From: Membranipora membranacea
Lineage: Eukaryota; Bryozoa; Gymnolaemata; Cheilostomatida; Membraniporidae
Direction of reading: 5' to 3'
Assembly: GCA_914767715.1 (NCBI GenBank)
Contig: OU612075.1
Location: forward strand, 9,550,001 to 9,610,000
Length of the DNA: 60,000 nucleotides
Shown here: positions 10,101-18,200 of the stretch, in pieces
Layout: every line of letters begins with the position of its first letter
How positions within the stretch are numbered: the first letter of the stretch is position 1
Notes under the pieces: generated by a model
Database searches by the model: none
What the model saw: the letters and a program-made list of their open reading frames with translations, nothing else
Told to the model about the DNA's origin: nothing
Translations under genes and position numbers: made by a program

Positions 10101-11957
10101 CCTTTGTTTGGCAAAAGAAAGCTAAATATGCTATTCCAGATATGAATTTCAATGTTGTAGTCTATGCCAGCATCTCCCATTCACTTAATTTACTCTATAT
10201 TACATATATCTATATAATATATATAGTAAGTTCAGTCTATGGCGTCTCCTCGCCGAGCAAGGCTGCAAGTATATGATTAAGATTTATTTTTCCATTTCAC
10301 AAATCTCTAAAAGACAAATGAAGATTGGCAATAAAGCTGAAAGGTCACAGATGCTAAAATGAATAACATGTTAATGGTTTATCCAAGCGTTACTGATGTT
10401 ATAAATAACAGTGAAAACAACAAAACTTATTGAGAGAAAAAATATCCATGGCTGATGTTTTTGAAGTGCATTCTTTTAATTTTTACCGGAAATTAGTCCA
10501 ATCCCAACAGGTTAGGCTGTTAGAGTATCAAGAGAGGACTGGCTTAATTGTGAGACCTTGAAAGTTATCTGCTCCTGACCAGAAATATATTCTTGTTACA
10601 GTGTTGATGGAAATCTAAACGTAAAAGTAGCTGATATCGGCCTATCTCAAGATCTATTCCCTGAAGACTATGAATGTTTGGGTAGTGAAGAACCACGCCC
10701 CATAAAATGGATGGCTTTGGAAAGTCTTATTCACAGAAAATATACAGAGGCTACGGACACGGTGAGTTCATGTTTTTGGCTGAATCAAGTTTGTTCCTAT
10801 TTGTCTGCATTCTGGGTCGCTTCCTCACTACTGGTGAGTTGACAGCGGCTTGAGGGGGAGTAACTCCAAACGCTGGCAAATCGGATCATTCATAATCTAC
10901 TTTCAGACTATTATTGTGTGCACGATAACTTGATGTTGCTATTACTCCTATCTATACTTTATTAGGGAGACCAGAGCACCCCCACCATGTTTCTCTATCT
11001 GACTAATGTGTTAGCGGCGTAAACAAATGTGCAATAACATTTCACAAACAATGTCATTTAAATTTTATGGTGTATTAATCAACATAGCCTGTGCACATAT
11101 TTTGACTTTCTTAATAATACAAATATATTATACATACAGGCGAAGCCCGTTCATGTGTGCTGTATGGTATAATTACAAATATTAGAAATGCTAATGGTCA
11201 CACCCGAGAGGAATAAAAGTATTCTCTGGGGCAAATATTAGCATTTTCCCACTAGCTTGACACAGTTTTATGTTTAGTTACTATATCATAAACATATGAA
11301 TTCTATTCAAATGTTTATGGATAACATTTACATTGCATGCATATATAGTCCTGACTCTAGCTAACATTTATTCCTCTAGGGTAATAAGGAATAAGTTTAA
11401 TTAAAGACTACCCAAAGACCAAAACATTAATAGTCAATCAGTTACTTATGATAAATTTGTGTCAGATTTGCATGTTAAATTGCATTGTGATGTCACAGTG
11501 AACAGGAAGTGCTTGTTTCCTGTATTGTACATCCTGTTCACTGTCGCATTATAATGCAGAGCATGAGAGCATTGAGTAATATACCATGTAAATCAGACAC
11601 AACTTCATCATAAGTAACTGACTGACTATAACATGCTTTGGTCTTTGGGTAGTCTTTAATTATCTTTATAGGATACAAATCATTATTTTTGCTTCCTTAT
11701 TTTTACAGTGGTCGTTTGGTGTGTTATTATGGGAGCTCATAACAATGGCACAGCATCCATATTCTGATGTAGAGACGGCCCGTTACCCTGACTACCTACA
11801 GGGAGGGTTCCGTCTCCTCCAGCCCTCAAACTGTCCGGACTTACTCTACGCTGTGATGGCCTGCTGCTGGGCAATGCACCCGACAGACCGGCCTAACTTT
11901 TCTACAATAGTTGTCTGCCTACAAGACTTCCACGCGAATCTTAGCCGATTCGTGTAG
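1002..11957 (+). CDS. RYK: RYK/Derailed-type Wnt receptor tyrosine kinase-like protein (5' partial)
   Basis: Predicted single-pass receptor for Wnt ligands at the plasma membrane. Eleven exons join in frame: 1002-1132, 1880-1982, 2564-2695, 4831-4926, 6179-6365, 7269-7474, 7910-8002, 9028-9221, 9797-9909, 10602-10761, 11709-11957, all with GT donors and AG acceptors. The order is WIF domain, short linker, transmembrane segment, Ser-rich juxtamembrane region, kinase-like domain. The identification rests on the combination of WIF and kinase, and on RYK-specific stretches such as QDLFPEDYECLG, KWMALESL and YAVMACCWAM, with an aromatic-Val C-terminus. Catalytic residues are largely kept: VLIK Lys, alpha-C Glu, HRDVAARN, and DIG in place of DFG. 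Vertebrate RYK has lost its DFG, so this protein might bind nucleotide. The signal peptide and WIF start lie upstream of the window. Introns carry several MITEs and a hairpin. Confidence 0.93.
1176..1334. repeat. ATATCATATGTGGT minisatellite
   Basis: About eight imperfect copies of an 18-20 bp unit of the form ATATCATATGTGGTATATG, starting 44 bp after the donor of the first visible RYK exon. The units are self-complementary (ATATCATATG-type palindromes), so the tract could form cruciforms. Confidence 0.85.
1880..1982 (+). CDS. RYK: RYK exon: WIF domain, part 2
   Basis: Acceptor TTTGTAG, donor TCAG|GTACGT; phase 0 in, phase 1 out. The peptide IGYSIEFLPDYPDG...NISSSGVIPTQLS corresponds to the central WIF strands of RYK and carries an N-glycosylation sequon (NIS). 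Confidence 0.88.
2564..2695 (+). CDS. RYK: RYK exon: WIF domain, part 3
   Basis: Acceptor TTACAG, donor TCAG|GTAGG; phase 1 to phase 1. It encodes MAMTFNCTGTRIAVQIRV...SRKKICVS. The NCTG and KKIC cysteines are the pair that closes the WIF domain in RYK. Confidence 0.9.
4027..4110. repeat. Four tandem 21-bp repeats inside the MITE
   Basis: Four identical copies of AGGTATTTCAATAGCTCACT+G, back to back. Because 21 is a multiple of three, both strands stay open and give repetitive short ORFs that are not genes. Confidence 0.95.
4182..4263 (-). tRNA. tRNA-like module with A and B boxes (probably a pseudogene or SINE-like)
   Basis: Read on the minus strand it has an A-box-like D arm (TAGCTCAGTGTGTAGAGC) and a perfect B box GGTTCGAATCC inside a 5-bp T stem (GTGGG/CCCAT with one G-T pair). 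The anticodon stem is TCTG/CAGA with an oversized loop containing TTTATAA, as if a short intron were present (UAU possible). The acceptor stem GACTGAA/TTAGGGC pairs poorly. It sits near the right end of a hAT MITE, so it is more likely a captured tRNA or Pol III promoter than a working tRNA. Confidence 0.5.
4831..4926 (+). CDS. RYK: RYK exon: extracellular linker
   Basis: Acceptor ATGTAG, donor CCTG|GTGAGT; phase 1 to phase 1. A low-complexity Ser/Gly/Thr-rich linker between the WIF domain and the membrane. It is supported by clean splice sites and a matching phase rather than by sequence conservation. Confidence 0.7.
5123..5215. repeat. 93-nt near-perfect hairpin in RYK intron
   Basis: Arms 5123-5163 and 5175-5215 pair along about 40 nt with a few mismatches. 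The core TGGATTTGCAACTCT.CAAGATTGGG has a single mismatch, and the loop is about 11 nt (TTTGTGATTGC). Size and shape resemble a microRNA precursor on the + strand, but a tiny foldback MITE would look the same. Confidence 0.8.
5900..6139. mobile_element. Degenerate copy of a palindromic MITE family
   Basis: The right half matches the better-preserved copies near 11.5 kb and 49.0 kb: the shared words include CATCATAATGCAGAG, ACTGCCTGACTGTAACATGC and TTGGTCTTTGAATGGTCTTTAAAT. The left end is not clear. Confidence 0.55.
6179..6365 (+). CDS. RYK: RYK exon: transmembrane segment
   Basis: Acceptor TTTTTTAG, donor CGAG|GTGGGT; phase 1 in, phase 2 out. After a short extracellular stretch (PTSTEIFYVAVG, very like vertebrate RYK) comes a run of about 24 hydrophobic residues ending in LYM, then a basic stop-transfer MRTRRQ. 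Confidence 0.9.
7269..7474 (+). CDS. RYK: RYK exon: juxtamembrane region and kinase start
   Basis: Acceptor TTTACAG, donor GAAG|GTAGGT; phase 2 in, phase 1 out. A Ser/Thr-rich juxtamembrane segment is followed by the first kinase beta strand (RKSVTIGEVILEG), which leads directly into the glycine loop on the next exon. Confidence 0.88.
7910..8002 (+). CDS. RYK: RYK exon: glycine loop and VAIK lysine
   Basis: Acceptor TTGACAG, donor ACAG|GTGAAG; phase 1 to phase 1. It encodes GAFGKLCHGVVYVQ and, further on, VLIKTL, whose Lys is the ATP-anchoring position. As in other RYKs the first glycine of GxGxxG is absent (LEGAFG). Confidence 0.88.
8816..8934. repeat. Short inverted-repeat element in RYK intron
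   Basis: AGTTTGATCTGATTTGCTA at the left mirrors TGGCAAATTGGATCAAACT at the right, around a 70-bp centre. Related degenerate words (GGCAAATCGGATCA near 10.87 kb) suggest an old MITE family. Confidence 0.55.
9028..9221 (+). CDS. RYK: RYK exon: alpha-C helix and hinge
   Basis: Acceptor TTTTTAG, donor GTCG|GTTAGT; phase 1 in, phase 0 out. The Glu in LVEGSMLKGLNHQ is the alpha-C salt-bridge position; YPYCDRGNLKTLL is the hinge and alpha-D region, matching PYMNWGNLK of vertebrate RYK in layout. Confidence 0.9.
9797..9909 (+). CDS. RYK: RYK exon: catalytic loop
   Basis: Acceptor TTATAG, donor GTTT|GTAAGT; phase 0 in, phase 2 out. It encodes LVLMALQVAKGLHYLHR followed by IKHRDVAARNC. The catalytic loop keeps His-Arg-Asp and the downstream Asn, whereas vertebrate RYK reads HKD. 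Confidence 0.92.
10602..10761 (+). CDS. RYK: RYK exon: activation segment
   Basis: Acceptor TGTTACAG, donor ACG|GTGAGT; phase 2 in, phase 0 out. VKVADIGLSQDLFPEDYE places Asp-Ile-Gly at the DFG position, followed by the RYK-diagnostic DLFP block and KWMALESL (APE region). Confidence 0.92.
11398..11662. mobile_element. Palindromic MITE (AAAGACTACCCAAAGACC family)
   Basis: The left end TAATTAAAGACTACCCAAAG is the inverse of the right end CTTTGGGTAGTCTTTAATTA; internal arms also mirror (GTCAATCAGTTACTTATGAT against ATCATAAGTAACTGACTGAC), and an inner pair AACAGGAA...TTCCTGT/ATCCTGTTCACTG folds again. It lies in the last RYK intron, ending 46 bp before the terminal exon. Other copies are near 5.9-6.14 kb and at 48.90-49.11 kb. 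Confidence 0.75.
11709..11957 (+). CDS. RYK: RYK terminal exon: C-lobe and stop
   Basis: Acceptor TTTTACAG, stop TAG at 11955-11957. It encodes the alpha-F to alpha-I region (WSFGVLLWELITMAQHPY, YAVMACCWAMHPTDRPNF) and ends in SRFV, a hydrophobic-Val tail comparable to the AYV end of vertebrate RYK. Possible PDZ ligand. Confidence 0.93.
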   Translation, partial: WSFGVLLWELITMAQHPYSDVETARYPDYLQGGFRLLQPSNCPDLLYAVMACCWAMHPTDRPNFSTIVVCLQDFHANLSRFV

Positions 11958-12170
11958 CGGCTGTCTTCATGTATTTTTAATATTTATTTTTTTGCTAGCA
12001 GTTAGAAGAGGAACCACCTTGATAATGATATCACCCACCTATCAAATTAATGTCACAACTTAGTCAGAGTCAATGCACAAATACCAGTCTATCAGTCTAG
12101 GCTACTTGGAACCATGACACGGATTGCAATGCTGGATAGGCATGCTATGCTAATAGACTCCACTGCTGCC

Positions 12171-12176
12171 AATAAA
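12171..12176 (+). terminator. Candidate RYK polyadenylation signal AATAAA
   Basis: First AATAAA downstream of the RYK stop codon. It is immediately followed by a strong palindrome. Assigned by position and hexamer only. Confidence 0.5.
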
Positions 12177-12192
12177 TTGCCATACTACCAGT

Positions 12193-12230
12193 ATTCATAG
12201 CAATGATATAATATTATCATTGCTATGAAT
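12193..12230. repeat. Palindrome in RYK 3' flank
   Basis: ATTCATAGCAATGATA and its exact reverse complement flank a short AT centre, giving a stable 16-bp hairpin. Confidence 0.85.
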
Positions 12231-12589
12231 TGCTAGGATTGTGTGCGTGGTACTATTACATCGTTGCTGTGGTGGGTATTACCGATCAATGATGTGTAGG
12301 GAAGCTGCTGCCATTAAAAACACATGAAGGAAGTACAATGTACTCCAGGTGTATTTGGGAGCAAAAAGCTGTGTTCACTTGGCACAAAGCAAAGTTAACT
12401 CACAACACATGTCTTGAAAGCAATCCTTGTTAAAATGGCCTAGACATACAGCATCCCAGTTCAAACTTATAACACGCCAATCCTAGTATTGTAAGAAGAC
12501 ACAAATTTGTTGATTCCTGTATGTAGGATATTTGGAGGGTTTAGGTATTTTGTATGATTATGTCGTGTAGTAAGTAATAAATGATCATC

Positions 12590-13790
12590 ATTAAATTTGG
12601 CCATCTAACCGAAATCCACATGACAGTGGTAATCATGATCATATCACTGCTATCAACCACTATCAACAAACCACACTTCCAATGGAGGGTAACCAATGGC
12701 CAAGACTTTTTTCTCTATAGAATCCACCTGTAACAATAATTGCAGTAGTTAACAATGTGGTCTTACAATGTCTTTGAAATTATTTAATGTTTCCTGATGG
12801 GCGTCTCAACAACATTGCATTTACATCTACCAATCAAGATGGTACGTAGGGCGTACGTACGTAGGGCGCCTTGCACTAATTCTCTGCAGCACTATTTAAC
12901 GGCAACACCAAAGCAATAAATCTAATGATATTGACTGGTTATCGCAAATACAATAATATATTTTTCATAAATGTAATTTAATGACCAAATACGTAAACTG
13001 TACATCCCTTTCTGTGATAAGTTTTTTTATTACATCAAACAAGAAATGTTTTTATTTATTCTTCTGTTGACAATGAAATAGATATTACAATAAAATAATG
13101 ATATATGAAAATAAAAATGCTGACCATACTCACCCACAAACAAGTTGGTCAGTCATAGGTATATGACTATGCAAATGAGAATGAAATAAGGAATTCAAAC
13201 GGGAATGCAGACAGGGATGCAAACCCTGTCCCACAAGACAACTTAACGGTGTGTGTAGAAATAAGACTGGGCTAAGGAAAACTTTTCAAATTGGCTTATT
13301 TGATATCAAAGTTAGCGATAGATTTGAATATGTTTGCGTAGATGGATGGATTTATTACTATCACCAATGAACTGGCAGGGTATTTATTGCTCCCTGCCTG
13401 TAAAATTGAAAAAATATTGCAAATTTTTTTACAACTGAATGATGCATTGCAAAATGAATCTTTAGTTGCATTAAAACAAAATTAGACTGAAGGTTAGAAT
13501 CATAGGACACAAAATAGTTCTCTTCTCGTTGCATTTTCCTGCACCTTTATGTACTTTTCACAGAGCCAATCCTAGTATATGCTCATTGATTTTCATGGAA
13601 TTCTGCCAGGAAAAAGTAACTCCCTGTCCAAAATTACTGGTGGCCAATTAATGCAGAATCATGGAGTGGCGACAACAGGCATGAACAAACCAACACCAAC
13701 AACCTTATCTCAAAACGAACACCTTGCTACGTCAAACTGTGGTCACCAATATCCGCATGAGCATGTGGTCACAAAGTAATTTGAGGACAT
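12590..13790. repeat. Old diverged copy of the block at 14.08-15.2 kb and 31.26-32.4 kb
   Basis: Shared landmarks in the same order: GGCCATCT..CC.AAA, ATCATGATCATAT, CTCTGCAGC, AATTTAATGACCAA, GATGGATGGAT.AATTA, GGGT.TT.ATTGCTCCCTG and GCTACGTCAAACT. The small Cys-rich ORF of the other two copies is not intact here, although a hydrophobic start (VVIMIISLLST) survives. No FUT terminal exon is recognisable. Confidence 0.65.
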
Positions 13791-14087
13791 ATAATATATG
13801 TGCTCAGATTACTTTATACACAACACCCGAACCTGTTGGCAATAAAGCGCAAACTGCTCTAAATACAAGTGATTGTTGGCTGTTGCGGTGTTAGGCAGCC
13901 GTTTTTTGAAAGCTTATCTTTTTAAAAGTGCCTACATACATCATCTCTACACAAAATTCCACACACCCATCCTAACGCAAAAGGCAAATTTGTTTTCATA
14001 TGAACAGGATAATTGGAGACGGTTAAGTTACTGATAATACGCGTACTAATCGTACTTAGCGAAGTAAATGGTATAGTACATCATTAA

Positions 14088-14450
14088 ATGTGGCCATCTT
14101 ACCAAAAAGTCATCACTTTGGAGATCATGATCATATTACAGCTATCAGCCACTATCGCAGAAATGTATTTTGCAATGCCATGCGATGAAATTATTTCACG
14201 TTTACGATACATAGAACAAGTATGTTCCCTCTGTGGTGGCGGAAGGATAACGCAAATGTTTGGTACCAAGGCGCCACGCCATATACCAAACATTTGTAAT
14301 ATCCCTCTGCCACTACAAACTTGTTCTAGTGTACACAGCTACTGGTGTAACCAGCACAATAATACTTTGGCCACTTCATACTTATTCTCTGCAGCGCTAG
14401 TAAATGGCAACACCAAATACAATAATTTTTTTTTTTTAAATCTATTTTAA
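14088..14450 (+). CDS. Hypothetical small Cys-rich, possibly secreted protein (copy 1)
   Basis: An ATG-initiated ORF of 120 codons. A hydrophobic stretch near the start (MIILQLSATIAEMYFA) could be a signal peptide, followed by a region with six cysteines: PCDE, VCSLC, NICN, QTC and YWCN. I recognise no family; the spacing does not give the CCxxxC of insulin A chains. The last residues run into a poly-T tract that differs in length from copy 2, so the true end or a splice site lies earlier. It lies in the 3' flank of FUT-A on the opposite strand. The seven differences from copy 2 in the alignable part are all amino-acid changing, which gives no sign of purifying selection. It may not be a gene. 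Confidence 0.35.
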   Translation: MWPSYQKVITLEIMIILQLSATIAEMYFAMPCDEIISRLRYIEQVCSLCGGGRITQMFGTKAPRHIPNICNIPLPLQTCSSVHSYWCNQHNNTLATSYLFSAALVNGNTKYNNFFFLNLF

Positions 14451-14723
14451 TGACCAATTAATAAGTAAACTGTGCATCCTTTTTTGTCACAGCATGAAAA
14501 ACATTCAAAAAAATGGTTCTAGAACGACATTAATATAATATGCATATATATAATTATAAGTTTCTTTTAAGGGCTTTCTTTGGGCTAAGGAACACTTTTT
14601 GAATTGGTGTATTTGAATTCAAAATTAGCGATCGATTTGAATATGTATGTGTTGATGGATGGATGAATTATTGTCACAAATGAACTGGGAGGGTGTTCAT
14701 TGCTCCCTGACTGTAAAAGTGAA

Positions 14724-14770
14724 AAAATATTACAAAATATTACAAAATATTACAAAATATTACAAAATTT
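14724..14770. repeat. TATTACAAAA decamer tandem repeat
   Basis: About four to five copies of a 10-bp unit, against about two at the matching place near 31.91 kb in the duplicate block. Confidence 0.85.
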
Positions 14771-15012
14771 ACAAATGTAAGAGGCATAGCAAAATAAATC
14801 TTAGTTGCATTAATATAAAATGACACTTAGCACAGAATCAAATAGTGCAAAAAAACTGACTGATCTTGCGCAGCTCTATGTGCTTTTCCCAGAGTAATGC
14901 TCTTCAGTCTTAATTGAAAATTTGGTCACAGGCAGCGGCAAATTAACAACACAGATGTATGTGGATGTATGTGACTCAAAACCAATCTACCTTTCCAAGA
15001 TCACCCACATCG

Positions 15013-15215
15013 CTACGTCAAACTTTTGTCACCAGTATCAGATTCTTTCCCGCTGCTAGCACAGTCAAGGTTATAATAAGGGCAGTGCTGTTTAGGCTCA
15101 GACAGATCTTTACACTGATTCTTGTTGAAGTGATCTCCCATATTAGAGAATATACTAGATGGTTTCTCCCACGCCCACCTGCAGTACCGGCAAAATGGGT
15201 CCGTTGGTGGTTCAT
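15013..15215 (-). CDS. FUT-A C-terminal exon
   Basis: Acceptor ATATCTAG on the minus strand; stop TAG at 15013-15015. It encodes EPPTDPFCRYCRWAWEKPSS and then a tail with three more cysteines (NQC, QHC, LDC). The same exon recurs at 32.2, 37.9, 40.6 and 48.4 kb, which is how it was recognised. Confidence 0.85.
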
Positions 15216-18200
15216 CTAGATATAAAAAAGACTAGACTTAACATTTTAAATAATTTCCGTATGGCTTAATGATCTCTTAAAGAATTTGTTTGAGGCTGCT
15301 CTTTTGTATCACATCTTATTCTCCATATTTTATTCTATCATGTGAGCGATTTTCAGCTTTATAATCCATATATTGAAGAAGTTATGGCCTCTCAAACTTC
15401 CAAGGTGACGGCAATTTACCGGCAGTAAGAATCAGCCGGCAATCCCTAGGGTACGTCACTAATAAATATGTTGATGATCAAAATGTTCAAATCTGTAACG
15501 GTCTCGAACCCAGGTCCAAATGGCTTTGCAGGCGACGTCGTTAATACTGATCTATATTGTCTACCTATGGTCCAAGTGGTGTGATGGTAGCGTTGTTGCC
15601 TATAGGTATGGGGACCCTGGTTTGATTCCCACCTAGGTGTGAATTTTGATCATCATCTTATCTGTGTGATTATTAGTGTATTAACTCATAATGTCTATGT
15701 CACATGTCTATGGTTGTGACATACCCCAGGGGAAACATCCGCTTATTCCCAATGCCGATTGAAGGCAATCACCCTGGAAGTTTGAGAGGCCATAACTTCC
15801 TCAATATTTGGATTCTAAAGCTGAAAATCGCTCACATGATAGAATAAAATATGGAGAATAAGATGTGATACAAAAGAGCAGCCTCAAACAAAGTCTTTAA
15901 CAATACAATTGTTTTTGCAACATCTAGACCCTTGGTTGAGTCTGTGCTCTTGGGGTGGGTTGGCTCAACTGCAACTAGTAATGTCTCTTCATCTCTCCAT
16001 GTTGTGATTCATGGAAACAAAATTAACGAATTTTTTGCAATAATCTCAAATCGCTAATATGGATTCAAGAAGTCATAGGCCCTCTTATGATTTTCACAAT
16101 CGCTCAAATACTCAAATATAGTTTGCCAATTTATGATGTACTCAAGGACATGATATGATCACAGAGTAAGGATAAGCAGAGGGGACACTTCAATGATCGT
16201 TATAGTGCCTGCGGTTTTTGATTCACTGGGGGAAAATTGTGCACAGCTGGATGCCAAAAACTCATTATCTCTATATGTTATAATGGCATTTTTCTTGCAG
16301 ACATCCCTACCTTTGATGGGCCATAATTCATTCTGTATTTATCCTAAAGACTGATTTCCAACTTTGCTGGAATGTCCAAGCTTCAAGCTATACACCATAT
16401 TATTGTCATTTTTTGCTAGGATTCATAGGCTAAGAGTAATCCAGGTTTTTGAAATGAGTTTTGTCATATAGATTTACATGTGACAATTGATAGACGGCTG
16501 GTCATCAAAATTAGGAAATGTCCGTGCATTGACCTAAGCCCTATGTAAATCTATATGATAAAACTCATTTTAAAAACCTGGATTACTCATAGCCTATGTA
16601 TCCTAGCAAAAAATGACAATAATTTGGTGTATAGCTCGAAGATTGGACATTTCAGAAAAGTTAGAAATCAGTCTTTAGGATAAATACAGAATGAATTATG
16701 ACCTATCAAAGGTGGCTATGTCTGCATGACAAAACTCCACTGTAACTTATATATATATTCTGAAATTGGCAGGTGGCCAGATTGATGAATTTCCCCCAAT
16801 GGATAAAAACCGCAGGCACTATAACGATCATTGAAGTGTCCCCTCTGCTTATCCTTACTCTGTGATATGATTTCAAACTTTATAACAATACAGCTCCTTA
16901 CTAGATCCAGGCCCCTAGCCGAGTCTAGAGATTGAACTAGTGCCTTCTAGCGTGGGGATGACTCGACCACAACTATAAAACTGAAGAGTGTTTTTGAGGA
17001 AATGAATGGCATTGATCTCTGTAATGCCTCTCAGAAAATACTTAAAGAGTGACTGTGATGTTTGACTGTGGACTGTAGTTAATTTGATACCACTTTTAAC
17101 ACCTATACCCACTTATTCTGTGGTGGGATAGACTGATGAAAAACCGCATTGCTGTCAAAAAGTAACAATAAAACGGGTTGATCGAAGTATAAAATGTTTG
17201 GATAATACTATTCATAGAGGGTGATTCAGACATCACATCAGCGTGTTGGCCACATTGTTTATGTTGGGAAGCCCTAGTATTATTAGAGACAGCCTTGCTC
17301 ATCATTATTGCAATAATTGTCATTAGCTGAATCATGGTCCGTTACAATCTCTTAATCTAAATCATGCTGCGACCTTGAAATTTGCAAAATCTCGTAAATC
17401 TCTAATCACATTGGTTTGTAATAATTCTCCGAAAACTCCAAAATTCTCAAACATTTTTATAATTTGGCTAATGAGGAAATAGACTGGGAGACTGGGAGAG
17501 CTTTTGTGATTAATTGCTCCAGCCTTCAGCACCCTCGGGAGCATATATCTCCATATTTAGAGTGATATTGATGATTCATGAGCATCTGTAACAACCAATG
17601 ACAAATATAGCCGGAGGTGGCACTGATGGTCGATCAAAAATGTTCAATAACAATCACGCGAAATCTCCACTAGTGTGCATGTTGTGATGTATGCAAGGAA
17701 GCGGAATGACTTTAAAATACCCTCATGATCATGGTTTAGAGATCAAATGTGAGAAATGCTTTGAACTTCTAGCCACAACCATAGAAAGTAGAGAAAAAAT
17801 GATTATATAATTGAAAGATCCAAGGCACATTGACTTACCACTTTTAAAATGGAATGTGTACTCGTTACGCCATTGTTGGTAGTAATTGAAAGCTTTCGCA
17901 TTGTTAGTAACAAACTTTAGATGCGCTGCTAGATGTAACGGTGAGGTAAAGTTCCGGACATCTATATAGCTGTTTGGTGGGGCTATGGATTTGTATTCTT
18001 CGGAGGAAAGTCCACCCATTACTATAGGTATGATAAGGTTCTTTCCTGTCAGTATTTTCCAGAGTTTTTCTGTGATGTAATTCTTGCACAGAAGGTTTTC
18101 AAAGGAGAGGTAAAAACTAAAGTCAGAGAATTGAGGCTCGAGAACTTCATCCTTTATCAGATGTTTCAAGAATTGATTCCGTCTGCATTGGCTGTTCTTT

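Larger units (their letters stand above)
11958..12590 (+). other. RYK 3' untranslated region and flank
   Basis: No ORF of note. A canonical AATAAA lies at 12171-12176, about 215 nt after the stop, and another at 12574. A 38-bp perfect palindrome follows at 12193-12230. Confidence 0.6.
15281..15896. mobile_element. TTAA-target MITE in the FUT-A intron (piggyBac or Kolobok type)
   Basis: Flanked by TTAA at 15277-15280 and 15897-15900. The terminal inverted repeat AGA.TTTGTTTGAGGCTGC is part of arms about 110-120 bp long. The duplicate block has the uninterrupted site with a single TTAA at 32429-32432, which proves insertion and gives the exact ends. TTAA targets are used by piggyBac and Kolobok elements; no transposase is present. 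Two tRNA-like segments lie in the centre. Confidence 0.88.

Noticed and set aside
14088-14450. Insulin-like peptide reading of the Cys-rich ORF
   Set aside because: The last segment (QTCSSVHSYWCN) superficially resembles the end of an A chain, but there is no CCxxxC and the B-chain cysteine spacing is off.
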